DNA of 64,000 nt from JABWAN01 sp041918175 (GCA_041918175.1 JAYRWE010000029.1:1-64000), one strand, 5' to 3'; positions 34,134 to 43,490 are shown, numbered from the stretch's first letter. Made by a program: numbers and translations. Notes: a model not told the origin generated them from the sequence alone.

Positions 34134-35845
34134 GATTTGCCCCTTGCCCTCCGCCCCTTGCCCTCTGCGTTTTGCTCCTTCACCCACACTTGTTTTCCTT
34201 TGAAGACGATGGCGAGCTTGCGAATGCGCACAATGCCGCGCTGCTGCAACTCCGCGGCATAGTTCTTCTCGTCGATTTGTTTAAAGGCTTTGGCGAGTGC
34301 GCGTTCTTTGGTTTCGCGGCGCGCTGTGTTTATTTTTTTGAATTCGATGATGATGCCCGCGGCTTGCGGATCGCGCGGAATGAGCATGACATCATAGCGG
34401 CCAAAACCCGACTCGCGATCGCTTTTGATTTCATAGCGATCTCCCAGCCACACGAGCAAACCGATGACGAAGGCTTGATATACTTTTTCAGCTTCGCCGC
34501 TGCCCGTGTTCCACAGGCTCAAACTGTTTTTCACCAGCTCCGCCAAGCCGTCTTCGAACGTTTCGATATTGCCGGAGAGCAAAGCCTTGAGCAACAGTTC
34601 GAGCTTGTTATTTTCAATGCGCGCTTCGAACCATTTATTCACCAGATGATCGTAAACGTAGCTGACTTCGAAGTTGGGAATTTGCAAACGATAGCGCCAT
34701 TGTCTATGCGCCGTGCGCTTGCCCGCCACTTTTAAATAGCCGCTAAAGAGCAGAAAGCTCCAAATCAAATCCTCTCTCTTCTCGATCTCGCCAAACACTA
34801 TGTTCTCTTCAATCGGCTTCTCAATGTTCTCGCCGCGAATTAAACTTTCCAACTCTTCTTTCAACTCGCGGCCGGAGTTGGTGAGCAAACGCTCCACGAT
34901 CACGTTGTCCGCGGTGTTGACCCAGTAGGGTTTCAGGCCTTCACGCGGCTTGTTCGCATAGTTGATGATGGACCACGGATTGTAAATAATATGGTCGCCG
35001 AATTGATAGCCGTTATACCAGTCGCGCACTTCGCCATAGCGCTCGTGCAGGTCACAATCGTTCAACAAACTCTTTACTTCGTCATCAGTCAAACCAAACT
35101 TGTCGGAAAAAGCGTGATTGAGCAAGGTAAAGACCTCAAGATTATTCAAGCCGGAAAAGATCGACTCCTTCGCCACGCGCATGATGCCGGTGAGCACGCC
35201 TTTTTCTAATGCCGCATTGTCTTTCAATCCGCCGCTGAGAAAATTGCGCATGAAGCTCACGATCTCGGCATAATAGCCGTGAACATAGCCAGCTTGAATC
35301 GGCGTGTCGTATTCGTCGATCAATAAAACAACTTTTTGCCCATGTGCTCGCGCCAAATAGCGGCAGAGATTTCGAATGCTGTCTTCAAAAGCGCTTTGGT
35401 CGTCGGCGAGTTGGGTTATGGCATTAAAAAAATTTAGTTCGTCGGCTTGTAACTTTCCCTCGGTGCTCAAATAATGATGGCGCAAAAACTCCTCTTGAAT
35501 CAGCCGTTTAATCTTAGATCTCGCGCTTTGCCAATTCGTTTCTTTCACATCTTTAAACGTCAAAAAGATCACCGGATACTTGCCTTGCTTGCTCGTGTAC
35601 TCTTCGCCGGCTTGCCAGATTTTCAAATGGCGAAAGAGATAGCTCGTATCCGTTTCGGTCTTTTCAAAAAAATGGCGCATCATCGACAAGTTTAGTGTCT
35701 TCCCAAAACGCCGCGGCCGCGGAATGAGCATCGCCACTGCGCCGTTGTCGATCAGCTCTTTGAGCAGCAGCGATTTGTCCACGTAATAATAATTGTCCTC
35801 GATCATCCGCTTGAAATCAGACAATCCCACGGGAAGTTTTTGCAT
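34130..35845 (-). CDS. AAA-ATPase/PD-(D/E)XK nuclease-like protein inserted in the mla operon
   Basis: The 571-residue protein matches the AAA-ATPase_like plus PDDEXK_9 family. The N-terminus has LPVGLSDFKRMIEDNYYYVDKS, an ATPase P-loop variant RPRRFGKTLNLSMM and Walker B VVLLIDEYDTPI. The C-terminus has the nuclease core GFGRYDVMLIPRD...GIIIEFKK. These proteins vary in copy number and their role is uncertain. The start at 35,845 has GGAG eight bases ahead. The last residues (NAEGKGRRARGKS) derive from a CCCCTTGCCCTC-type repeat. It separates mlaE from mlaF, which are normally adjacent. Confidence 0.87.
   Translation of the reverse strand: MQKLPVGLSDFKRMIEDNYYYVDKSLLLKELIDNGAVAMLIPRPRRFGKTLNLSMMRHFFEKTETDTSYLFRHLKIWQAGEEYTSKQGKYPVIFLTFKDVKETNWQSARSKIKRLIQEEFLRHHYLSTEGKLQADELNFFNAITQLADDQSAFEDSIRNLCRYLARAHGQKVVLLIDEYDTPIQAGYVHGYYAEIVSFMRNFLSGGLKDNAALEKGVLTGIMRVAKESIFSGLNNLEVFTLLNHAFSDKFGLTDDEVKSLLNDCDLHERYGEVRDWYNGYQFGDHIIYNPWSIINYANKPREGLKPYWVNTADNVIVERLLTNSGRELKEELESLIRGENIEKPIEENIVFGEIEKREDLIWSFLLFSGYLKVAGKRTAHRQWRYRLQIPNFEVSYVYDHLVNKWFEARIENNKLELLLKALLSGNIETFEDGLAELVKNSLSLWNTGSGEAEKVYQAFVIGLLVWLGDRYEIKSDRESGFGRYDVMLIPRDPQAAGIIIEFKKINTARRETKERALAKAFKQIDEKNYAAELQQRGIVRIRKLAIVFKGKQVWVKEQNAEGKGRRARGKS
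34136..34178. repeat. CCTTGCCC-type direct repeat at the AAA/mlaF junction
   Basis: GCCCCTTGCCCTCCGCCCC followed by TTGCCCTCTGCG is an internal direct repeat. A related stretch, GCCCCTTGCGCCTTGCCC, is at 52,182-52,199. It encodes the basic C-terminal tail of the AAA protein. Confidence 0.65.
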
Positions 35846-35984
35846 AACGCTATTCTCCACACGACTTGCTTTTGCGCAAACTCTATCACCGGCGAGGCGC
35901 AATTAAACAAGAGCCAACCGCGAATGAGCACGAAGTAACGCAAATAAAAATCGTCTATGCTCCAAGCTCTCACCCCTCTGCGCT

Positions 35985-36743
35985 TCACCCAAACAACAAA
36001 ATCGTGAACTTCACTAACACCACGTCCGCAACGATGATGAGCAACGTCGCGAGCACGACCGCGATCATTGCGCTTTTGCCTACGCCGCTCGTGCCGCCGG
36101 TGGTATTATAGCCGAGATAGCACGCCATCGAACCGATGATGAAACCGAACACCGCGGTTTTGCCCAATGCCGGCAACACGGTTTTGAGATTGAGAAACCG
36201 CAGCGCGGAGTCGAAATATAATTTCAGCGACATGTTTTGTTCGAGATTCATCACGAAGAAGCCGCCGAAGAGCGCGAGCGCATTGGCATACACGGTGAGA
36301 ATAGGCAGCATGAGCATGCACGCGAGCACGCGCGTGACCACGAGATAACGAAACGGATTGAGCGCCGCCACTTCCATCGCATCGATTTGCTCGGTGACGC
36401 GCATCGCGCCCAACTCCGCGCCGATGCCCGCGCCGACGCGACCGCTCACCACGAGCGCAGTGATAATCGGTCCGATTTCGCGCAACACCGCGACCGCGAT
36501 CATGCTCGGCAACAAGCCCTGCCCGCCGAAGCGCGCGAGTGTGCTGCCGGTTTGCATCGCGAGCACCATGCCAATGGCGAGGCCCGCAACGCTCACAATG
36601 AGCGCCGACTTCGCGCCGACTTCATACATTTGCCGGCTCGTCTCCTGCCATTCAAACGGGCGCTGCACAAGCTGCCCGAAGAAGCGGCCGAGGAAAAGTG
36701 CGTAGCGCGCGAGGCTTTCGAAAAAATTGATGAGGGAGGTCAT
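35985..36743 (-). CDS. mlaE: MlaE ABC transporter permease
   Basis: The 252-residue permease has the MlaE core: SVAGLAIGMVLAMQTGSTLARFG, LLPSMIAVAVLREIGPIITAL, GRVGAGIGAELGAMRVTEQIDA and the conserved NPFRYLVVTRV. It forms the membrane channel of the Mla lipid transporter. It is the first recognisable gene of the mla run, followed by the inserted AAA gene, mlaF and mlaD. Confidence 0.93.
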   Translation of the reverse strand: MTSLINFFESLARYALFLGRFFGQLVQRPFEWQETSRQMYEVGAKSALIVSVAGLAIGMVLAMQTGSTLARFGGQGLLPSMIAVAVLREIGPIITALVVSGRVGAGIGAELGAMRVTEQIDAMEVAALNPFRYLVVTRVLACMLMLPILTVYANALALFGGFFVMNLEQNMSLKLYFDSALRFLNLKTVLPALGKTAVFGFIIGSMACYLGYNTTGGTSGVGKSAMIAVVLATLLIIVADVVLVKFTILLFG

Positions 36744-36810
36744 AAATCAAAGTCCAAAGCTCTAAACTTTACCAAGCTCGAAAAGTTTAGTAAAGTTGGT
36801 TGCGATTCTA

Positions 36811-37557
36811 TCACTTCGCTTTGCCTTGATTCGCCACCGCGGCCATCGCCTTCTTCGTCGCTTCCTCATCACCGAGATAATAACTCTTCAGCGGCTTGAG
36901 TTGCGCGTCCAATTCATAAATCAGCGGCACGCCTGTGGGAATATTCAATTCCACAATTTTTTCATCGGAGATATTGTCGAGATATTTCACCAGACCGCGC
37001 AGCGAATTGCCGTGCGCCGCAATAATCACCGAGCGGCCCGCGGCGACCACGGGCTTGATCGCGTCTTGCCACAGCGGCATGAAGCGCGCAATCGTCTCTT
37101 TCAACGACTCCGTGCGCGGCAACTCTTCTGCGCTCAACGTGCGATAGCGTGGATCAAAGCCCGGATAGCGCTCGTCCGTCACCTCCAACAATGGCGGCGG
37201 AATGTCGAAACTTCTGCGCCAAACATGCACTTGTTCTTCGCCATACTTCGCCGCAGTCTCAGCTTTGTTCAAGCCTTGCAAACCGCCGTAATGCCGCTCA
37301 TTCAAACGCCACGAGTGTTGAATCGGAATCCACATGAGGTCCATTTCATCGAGCACCGTCCACAGCGTGCGAATCGCGCGCTTGAGCACAGAGGTGAAAG
37401 CGATATCAAACTTAAAGCCGTTCTCTTTTAATAATTGCCCGGCAAGCTTTGCTTCTTGGCGGCCCTTATCGGAAAGATCAACATCGGTCCAACCCGTGAA
37501 GCGATTCTCTTTATTCCACACACTCTCGCCGTGACGCAACAGCACCAGTTTCGTCAT
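36811..37557 (-). CDS. gpmA: 2,3-bisphosphoglycerate-dependent phosphoglycerate mutase
   Basis: The 248-residue glycolytic enzyme interconverts 3- and 2-phosphoglycerate. It carries LVLLRHGESVWNKENRFTGW with the phospho-histidine, then LNERHYGGLQGLNK, and the second histidine in IIAAHGNSLRGLVKYLD. Length matches the family. An AAGGAAGAG site precedes the ATG. Confidence 0.95.
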   Translation of the reverse strand: MTKLVLLRHGESVWNKENRFTGWTDVDLSDKGRQEAKLAGQLLKENGFKFDIAFTSVLKRAIRTLWTVLDEMDLMWIPIQHSWRLNERHYGGLQGLNKAETAAKYGEEQVHVWRRSFDIPPPLLEVTDERYPGFDPRYRTLSAEELPRTESLKETIARFMPLWQDAIKPVVAAGRSVIIAAHGNSLRGLVKYLDNISDEKIVELNIPTGVPLIYELDAQLKPLKSYYLGDEEATKKAMAAVANQGKAK

Positions 37558-37574
37558 AAAACTCTTCCTTTCAT

Positions 37575-38135
37575 TTATCGACTTGCGACGAGTCCCGTAA
37601 CATACTCGAACTCATCCGTGTTGGGATTCAAAACATAACTCAACACTTCTTTGCGATTCGGCCGCACCGAAGGCGGCATCACGGAAATATGCACCCATCC
37701 CGAATTGGGGCCATCAGCGGGATTATAAAGCTCACAGATCACTTGATCGAACGCAAGGTTCTGCGCCGCCCATTCCGCGAGTGCAAGCGTGGCCATGCCC
37801 GGCACTTCAATATCGCACGCTTGGCCGAGCGTATGTTGGCTTTTGCTGATCCAGTTCGCCGGTTTCTTTTTCAACATGCGCTCCAAAGCTTGCGAGCGAA
37901 ACACGCTATTAACCTGACATTGACCGAGCGCATCTTTCACCGCTTGTAGAATCGTGCGGCACGCATAAACCGCGAAACGCAATTCTTCCGGCGTCGTGAA
38001 TGCATTCTTGATTCCACGCCGCGCGGCAAGCTCCGACTTCGTGAGTATATGAACGCTAAAATCGCGCGACACCAAATCTTCGGGTTTCGCCTCAAAGGGA
38101 AATTGCTCCCACGGAACATTGGATAAGTCTGCCAT
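37575..38135 (-). CDS. Peptidase M15-like D,D-carboxypeptidase domain protein
   Basis: The 186-residue protein matches Peptidase_M15_3. The zinc site is visible as SQHTLGQACDIE (HxxxxxxxD) near residues 101-112 and GWVHIS near 148-153; VNSVFRSQALER precedes them. Homologues are found as phage endolysins and as cell-wall carboxypeptidases. There is no signal peptide and no phage gene nearby, so the target is unclear. AAGGA lies eight bases before the start. Confidence 0.82.
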   Translation of the reverse strand: MADLSNVPWEQFPFEAKPEDLVSRDFSVHILTKSELAARRGIKNAFTTPEELRFAVYACRTILQAVKDALGQCQVNSVFRSQALERMLKKKPANWISKSQHTLGQACDIEVPGMATLALAEWAAQNLAFDQVICELYNPADGPNSGWVHISVMPPSVRPNRKEVLSYVLNPNTDEFEYVTGLVASR

Positions 38136-38186
38136 GATCGTCGGTCCTTATACGAATTAGAGTATTGCTTTAAAGCACGCGATTGC

Positions 38187-39017
38187 TCACCGCGGAACTT
38201 TTATATTGAAAACTTTCAAAGCCCGCTCCTCCATCACTTCCGCCAGTCGGTCGGGATAATTCGTGATGATCGCCTCCACGCCGAGATCCATCATGCGGTG
38301 CATGAGCGATTTCTCATTCACCGTCCACACATGTACCTCTTTATGCGCCGCGCGCGCTCGGGCCATGAATTCTTCGCTGACCAAATAATGATTCACGCTC
38401 AACACTTCCACCGGCCCCTCGAACACGCCTTCGTGATATTCCTCTTTGCCGAAAATATAACCGACCTTCAACTCCGGCGCGAGAGCTTTGATTTCATCCG
38501 CCACGTTATGGCCGAACGAAGTGACGATACACTCCTGCTCGAACTTCTCGCGGCGAATCGTATCAACCACTAGCTTGGCAATGTCGCGCTCATGGCCGTG
38601 CAGCTTCACTTCGATGTTCAACTTCATCTTGCCGCGCACAAGCGCCATCACCTCTTCGAGCGTAGGCAACGGCTCGCCGGCAAACTGCGGCGCGAACCAA
38701 CTTCCGGTTTCATAGGTTTGCAACTCTGCGAGCGGCTTTTGCCAAAGCATGCCGGAGCCGCTCGTGGTGCGGTCCAAATCATCGTCATGCAAAAGCGCGA
38801 GACGATCATCCGCAGTTTGTTGAATGTCCAGTTCGGACATGTGCGCGCCCATTTCCATCGCAACGCGCATGGCCGCGAGCGTGTTTTCCGGCGCATGGCC
38901 CGAAGCGCCGCGATGCGCGCAGTTGATGAACGTAGCCAGATTCGAATGCATGTGAGCGTCTTCCTTTTGGCAAGCGCATAGGCCGAAGATAAGCACGGCG
39001 AGGCAAATTTTTCTCAT
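38187..39017 (-). CDS. Glycerophosphodiester phosphodiesterase lipoprotein
   Basis: The 276-residue protein hydrolyses glycerophosphodiesters. The GDPD core shows INCAHRGASGHAPENTLAAM, MSELDIQQTADDRLALLHDDDLDRT, LNIEVKLHG and the late WTVNEK and ITNYPD. The ATG at 39,017 gives a lipoprotein signal MRKICLAVLIFGLCAC, placing the enzyme in the periplasm. A 59-residue longer frame lacks family similarity. Confidence 0.9.
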   Translation of the reverse strand: MRKICLAVLIFGLCACQKEDAHMHSNLATFINCAHRGASGHAPENTLAAMRVAMEMGAHMSELDIQQTADDRLALLHDDDLDRTTSGSGMLWQKPLAELQTYETGSWFAPQFAGEPLPTLEEVMALVRGKMKLNIEVKLHGHERDIAKLVVDTIRREKFEQECIVTSFGHNVADEIKALAPELKVGYIFGKEEYHEGVFEGPVEVLSVNHYLVSEEFMARARAAHKEVHVWTVNEKSLMHRMMDLGVEAIITNYPDRLAEVMEERALKVFNIKVPR

Positions 39018-39169
39018 GAAGATTTCTTGAGTTGCGTGAGATGGAATGGCGTGAACGATTGTGGGATAAGTATACTCATGCAAAGAGGAGGTGTCAAGAA
39101 GATTTTCGGAAGGGCTACTGGAATTGTGTGGCGGTTGCGTCGAACCATCGTCGCCAACCCCAATGGATT

Positions 39170-39290
39170 TTTTTATGGCTTGTCGCTGCTCCACCCAGGT
39201 GCCATCTCCGCTTGTTTACCGAGGTGGCCTCTTCGAGTTAGCTGACTTCAAGGCGACGGCATCCCGCCACCGAAATGGTATTTGCAAGCA
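39170..39290 (+). repeat. Long interspersed repeat, family A copy 3
   Basis: TTTTTTATGGCTTGTCGCTG, TTGTTTACCGAGGTGGCC and CTGACTTCAAGGCGACGGC match the other family A copies, most closely the one at 7306. With the following family B block it accounts for most of the 527-base gap 39,018-39,544, which has no supported gene. Confidence 0.85.
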
Positions 39291-39339
39291 GGAAGCTTTT
39301 TATTCGACCTGAATTTTGCACTCGTGATGCCGCCAACCT

Positions 39340-39478
39340 CCGCCTGGTGCTGTAAGCATCAGGCTAAAAGGTGGAAACCCCGCAAGCGGGGTTCATACCT
39401 ATTGGGTGGCAGCCCCGTTCACGGGGCTTGCATCTCCTAGCCTGATGCTTCAGCATCAGGCGAAAGCCTTTCACGTTT
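39340..39478. repeat. Family B hairpin cluster
   Basis: Two copies of the CCTGATGCTTCAGCATCAGG type (the first imperfect, at about 39,345-39,366, the second at 39,439-39,458) bracket two GC hairpins, CCCCGCAAGCGGGG and GCCCCGTTCACGGGGC. Flanks match the copy at 12,787. Confidence 0.8.
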
Positions 39479-39544
39479 TGCATAAACGGCAAGGGAGTCT
39501 ATTGCAGTGGAATGACCACAATTCGGCTCTGCATGCGAGACAAT

Positions 39545-40258
39545 TCAACTCTTGCCGTAAATCGGCACCACCGCGCCGTTGATCGCGCCGGCTTCTGCGC
39601 TTGCTAAATAAAGCATGAGATGTGCGATACTTTCCGGCGCAACCCATTTCGAATAATCCGCGCCCGGAATGTTTTGGCGATTCTGCGGCGTGTCAATCAA
39701 ACCCGGCAACACCACATTCGCCGTGACATTGTGTTCCTTTACTTCCTGCGCGAGGCTTTGCGTGAGCGTGAGCACGCCCGCCTTGGCAACGGAATATGCC
39801 GCTGCTCCCGGCCCGACTTCCACCGCACCGCGCGAAGAAGTATTCACAATGCGACCATAATTCTGTTTCAGCATGTGCGGCAACACAGCTTTGCATGAAA
39901 GAAATGCGGATTTGAGATTGAGTGTGAGCATGCGCTCCCAATCCGCCTCGCTCGTATCCACGAGATTGACGCCGCCCATGTAACCGCCAACGAGATTGAC
40001 GAGCACATCGATGCGGCCAAATTTGTTAATGGTTTGCTCGATGAGCGCTTGCACACCAGCTTCTTTGGTCATATCAGTGCTGATGCCGGTTAAACGCGAT
40101 TTCTCCTCTCCAAGAGCCGCTTGCAACTCCGCGAAGCTGCGCGGACTGTGATAAGTTGTGATCACCTGCGCGCCCTGTTTGAGAAAAGCCTGCACCACTA
40201 CTGTGCCCAGCGCGCCCGTGCCGCCGGTGATGATGGCGATGCGATTTGAAAAATTCAT
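39545..40258 (-). CDS. Short-chain dehydrogenase/reductase
   Basis: The 237-residue classical SDR has the NAD(P)-binding TGGTGALGTVV, the NLVGGYMG segment, catalytic serine in NTSSRGAVEV and the YSVAKAG dyad. FabG-like enzymes reduce 3-oxoacyl or related keto groups, but substrate is not determined here. GGAGC lies seven bases ahead of the ATG at 40,258. Confidence 0.9.
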   Translation of the reverse strand: MNFSNRIAIITGGTGALGTVVVQAFLKQGAQVITTYHSPRSFAELQAALGEEKSRLTGISTDMTKEAGVQALIEQTINKFGRIDVLVNLVGGYMGGVNLVDTSEADWERMLTLNLKSAFLSCKAVLPHMLKQNYGRIVNTSSRGAVEVGPGAAAYSVAKAGVLTLTQSLAQEVKEHNVTANVVLPGLIDTPQNRQNIPGADYSKWVAPESIAHLMLYLASAEAGAINGAVVPIYGKS

Positions 40259-40427
40259 ATGAATGCTCCATTGATGATGACGAAATATATGCGGTGCGGT
40301 GAAAAATGCAACCTGATCTTCATGCAGGCTCGAATTTGACATTGATCAAATTGTTTGACACATTTTAGCAATCATAAATTGGTCGCTGAACGATCACATT
40401 CATTACAGGCGCAAAACAGGAGCAGGC

Positions 40428-41408
40428 ATGATTGCATTTGTCACCGGCGGCACTGGTTTTATCGGCAGCTTGTTGGTTGAGCAACTCGTACAGAAAAATT
40501 GGGAAGTGCATTGCCTCGTGCGCAAGAGCAGTTCGCTCAAATACCTCCAAAAGCTGCCCGTGCAACTCGTGCATGGCGATTTGTTTGCCGAAGAAACTTT
40601 GGCCGCGACGCTCGCGCAAGCCACGCACGTGTTTCATTTGGCCGGCGTAACCAAAGGCCTGACCGCGGCGGAGTATTTTCGTTCGAACGGCGACGCCACG
40701 CGCGCGTTGTTGCAAGCCTGCGCGCACCATTGCAAGCACCTCGAACGTATCGTTTATGTGTCGAGCATCGCCGCAGCAGGCCCGAGCCGCGACGGACATC
40801 TCGTGCGCGAAGAAGAAACGCCGCGGCCGGTTTCTGTATATGGTCGGTCAAAATTAGAAGGCGAGCGCGCGTGCGCCGAGTACGTTGGCAAGCTGCCGAT
40901 CACGATTGCGCGACCGCCGATTGTGTATGGTCCGCGCGACCGCGATGTCTATGAATATTTCAAGCAGGTGCAGCTTGGCGTGCGCCTACGCCCCGGTTGG
41001 CAAGAGCGTGTTTATAGTTTGATCCATGTCGAGGATCTCGTGGCAGGCTTGATTGCATTGGCGCGGCATGAACGTGCAGTGGGGGAGACGTATTTCATCA
41101 CGAACCCCGAGCCGGTGGAGTGGATGCAGCTTGGTATCGCTATCGCACACGCGTTAGAGAAGAAGACGATTCAAATCACCGTGCCCGTGTTTGTGACTTC
41201 GATCATCGCCGCGTTGAGCGAGTTGGTCGCGTATATCATTCGCAAACCCGCGTTGCTGAATTTCGACAAAGTGCGCGAGATGCGCGAGACGCATTGGATT
41301 TTTTCCGGCGAAAAGGCCCGTGCGCATCTCGGCTTTGTGCCGGCGCTTTCATTGGACGAAGGTTTGCGCCAAACTGTGGGGTGGTATCGCGAAAACGAGT
41401 GGCTTTAA
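40428..41408 (+). CDS. Extended SDR, NAD-dependent epimerase/dehydratase family
   Basis: The 326-residue protein has TGGTGFIGSLLVEQL at residues 6-20, VFHLAGVTKG, catalytic serine region VYVSSIAAAGPS and YGRSKLEGE, then RPPIVYGPRDRDV. The C-terminal half resembles sterol/flavonoid-type 3-beta-hydroxysteroid dehydrogenases. Substrate unknown. AGGAGC precedes the ATG. It is divergent from the SDR at 39,545. Confidence 0.9.
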   Translation: MIAFVTGGTGFIGSLLVEQLVQKNWEVHCLVRKSSSLKYLQKLPVQLVHGDLFAEETLAATLAQATHVFHLAGVTKGLTAAEYFRSNGDATRALLQACAHHCKHLERIVYVSSIAAAGPSRDGHLVREEETPRPVSVYGRSKLEGERACAEYVGKLPITIARPPIVYGPRDRDVYEYFKQVQLGVRLRPGWQERVYSLIHVEDLVAGLIALARHERAVGETYFITNPEPVEWMQLGIAIAHALEKKTIQITVPVFVTSIIAALSELVAYIIRKPALLNFDKVREMRETHWIFSGEKARAHLGFVPALSLDEGLRQTVGWYRENEWL

Positions 41409-41438
41409 ACCGCTTCCGCGAAATGGGTGCGAGAACAG

Positions 41439-41909
41439 TCAATCACATTTGCCCCGCTTCATCGGAAAATCTATTCCTTTCAGCTTCCCTTTGCTCAGCC
41501 CCTCGATGCGCGCCAAAAGCGAGCCGTCTTTTTCCAAACGATAAATGATCCGCTGCGGAAAATCGTGCTCGAGATTTTCAAACACGGCCTCGTGCTCTGC
41601 GCTCTTCACTAATTTGAACCACGTTTCCTTTTGCCCCGAGGGCAGCGCGACGTAATAGATTGCGCCGTCTTCTTTCGTGCGCAGTTGGAGGAACTCAAAC
41701 TCGCGCAGCTTGCCGTTTCCCACCGTGCGACTCATGCCGAGCATCGTTTCGCCCGCGGGCTTCATCCACTGCTCGACGCCTTCCCAACCGTTGCCGCCGC
41801 GCTCCCAACATCCCGCTAGCCACGCGAGGTCATTGACGGAGGGCTTCTGCTCTTGCGCGAACGCGAGCGAGGATGAAATCAAACAGAGTAACACGAGTCT
41901 CAGCTTCAT
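41439..41909 (-). CDS. DUF6265 exported protein
   Basis: The 156-residue protein has a cleavable signal (MKLRLVLLCLISSSLAFAQ) and the DUF6265 pattern: DLAWLAGCWERGG, EQWMKPAGETMLGMSRTV, FLQLRTKEDGAIYYVALPSG and FPQRIIYRL. The fold is lipocalin-like and the function unknown. AAGGAG lies seven bases ahead of the start. Confidence 0.85.
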   Translation of the reverse strand: MKLRLVLLCLISSSLAFAQEQKPSVNDLAWLAGCWERGGNGWEGVEQWMKPAGETMLGMSRTVGNGKLREFEFLQLRTKEDGAIYYVALPSGQKETWFKLVKSAEHEAVFENLEHDFPQRIIYRLEKDGSLLARIEGLSKGKLKGIDFPMKRGKCD

Positions 41910-41979
41910 GAAGCGTTCTCCTTCCGGTGATTTGGTGAGTGTTACGGTTGCTCAGCTACGTTCATCGCGCCATTGGGCT

Positions 41980-42050
41980 TTCATTCAGGCGGAACCATTT
42001 TAAGCACTGGGAAATATCTCCAGCGAGTAAAAAGATTCCTGCTGAATGAC
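41980..42050. repeat. Family E hairpin
   Basis: TTCATTCAGGCGGAACCATT with TTAAGCACTGGG pairs with CCAGCGAGTAAAAAGATTCC and TGCTGAATGACA. It separates the DUF6265 gene from the AraC-type regulator. Confidence 0.8.
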
Positions 42051-42099
42051 ACTTCAAAGCAGCACGCATTTATGTCGTCGCTTGCAATATAGAAACCCA

Positions 42100-42939
42100 T
42101 CAGCTCTTTGTCTTGTAAAAAAACGACATTCTGTTTTTGCGAGTGAGGTGCGCCGACATCACGGTTTGTTCGAGGAGAAAGGTGGAGGGACTCTGTCCGG
42201 AGAAGGCTTTGAAATCGTGAATGAGATGGGCTTGATCATAATAGCCGCAGTTGAGCGCGACTTCGCTCCAGCCGTGCGGATTCGTTTCGACGGCTTTAAA
42301 AATCTTTTGAAAACGAATAATGCGCGCGAGCAATTTGGGGCTGAGTCCGACTTGCGTTTGAAACCGGCGTTCGAGTTGGCGCGTGCTCAAGCCAATGTCC
42401 TGCGCCAATTCCGTTACGCTGCGCAAGCCTTCGGAAGCAATGATTCGTGTGACCAACGTTTCCACCGCACGGTCGTTTTCATGGTGCATGTGCCGCAACA
42501 GAGCTTGTTCCACGAAATGTTTGCGCGCGTGAAAAGAACGCGCCTCGTGCAGTCGCTCTTCCAATTCTGCGATGAACGCCAGCGGCATTTCGGAAGCATT
42601 AAAAATCTGATCCGTGATTTCATGCAAGGGGAGTCGCAGAAATGGATATGCGCCACTCGGCTTGAAGCGAATGCCAAAAAGCTGCACAATGCCCGTCGGC
42701 GCGATCGTGACGTGACGACGCATCTGCCCGACGAATATCGTCCGCGGCTGTTGTTCGAGGGGAGCATTCGTGTGCAATCGTTGAAAAGGATCGGCCAAAT
42801 TGAAAATGATTTCCGCGCAGCCATCGGGTAAAATTTTTTCCGGCGGAGAATTGAGCGCCGAGGCAGAAGATTCAAGTTGCCAAAAGGCTTCGAGGTCATG
42901 TTGCAGAGGAGGGGAAGGCGCCGCTTCGAGGTAGTTCAT
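42100..42939 (-). CDS. AraC-family transcription regulator
   Basis: The 279-residue protein has a DUF6597-type N-terminal domain (LPDGCAEIIFNLADPF, LFGIRFKPSGAYPFL). The C-terminal double helix-turn-helix of AraC type has the first HTH at VTELAQDIGLSTRQLERRFQ and the second at WSEVALNCGYYDQAHLIHDF, ending in FSGQSPSTF. Effector and targets are unknown. Confidence 0.9.
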   Translation of the reverse strand: MNYLEAAPSPPLQHDLEAFWQLESSASALNSPPEKILPDGCAEIIFNLADPFQRLHTNAPLEQQPRTIFVGQMRRHVTIAPTGIVQLFGIRFKPSGAYPFLRLPLHEITDQIFNASEMPLAFIAELEERLHEARSFHARKHFVEQALLRHMHHENDRAVETLVTRIIASEGLRSVTELAQDIGLSTRQLERRFQTQVGLSPKLLARIIRFQKIFKAVETNPHGWSEVALNCGYYDQAHLIHDFKAFSGQSPSTFLLEQTVMSAHLTRKNRMSFFYKTKS

Positions 42940-42980
42940 ACACGCGGAAACGCAATTGGGGAGAGATAAAAGTTTCTTGG

Positions 42981-43490
42981 TTAGTTCGTCAATGGAGTAA
43001 GAAGCTTCTCCACTTCTTCCAAGTTTGCCGTTTCGGGATTGATCACGCGCAAGCCCTCGGCCTCAGCGGCTGAAACGAGTCGTTTATCCGCAGTGACGAG
43101 AAGGAGCTCACGGCCACGCTCAAGTTCGAGGGAATTTATATCTAATGCAGAGCGCAAGACAACAGCATCGGTAGAATTGATGGAGTATTCAATGATCAAT
43201 GGCAACGCCGACATCACCAATTCGCTTGTGGCAGCTACTTTAATCACGTCTGGATCGTCAATGAAATCGTCGCGCAAAGCTCTTAAACTAGCGTGAAAAG
43301 ACTCCACAGATATCTTGTTGTTGTTTCGTTTGCGTACGAAAATCGAAGTGGTTTCCGCCAAACCCAACATTAGCACCCGCCATTGGCTGATCGCGGTATT
43401 TTCGAGAATATACTCTACAATCGTGCTGCCCTTTTCTTCAACATACGCTTTGGCGAGCGCGCTGGCGTCGAAATAAAAACGTTTCATCAT
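42981..43490 (-). CDS. PIN-domain toxin (VapC-like)
   Basis: The 169-residue PIN protein has the acidic site residues in FYFDASALAKAYVEE, the E of LGLAETTSIF, DAVVLRSALDI and LLVTADKRLVSAAEAEGL. PIN toxins cleave RNA. The start overlaps the antitoxin stop by four bases, indicating translational coupling. Unlike the toxin remnant at 27,661, this one is intact. Confidence 0.88.
   Translation of the reverse strand: MMKRFYFDASALAKAYVEEKGSTIVEYILENTAISQWRVLMLGLAETTSIFVRKRNNNKISVESFHASLRALRDDFIDDPDVIKVAATSELVMSALPLIIEYSINSTDAVVLRSALDINSLELERGRELLLVTADKRLVSAAEAEGLRVINPETANLEEVEKLLTPLTN

Noticed and set aside
33396..34187. Longer mlaF starting at 34,187
   Set aside because: The extra N-terminus is a basic repeat-encoded peptide and overlaps the upstream gene; the GTG at 34,133 starts exactly at the conserved ITISNLRKSF.
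37575..38135. Prophage remnant indicated by the M15 peptidase
   Set aside because: No holin, integrase or structural phage gene lies nearby; the domain also occurs in cellular proteins.
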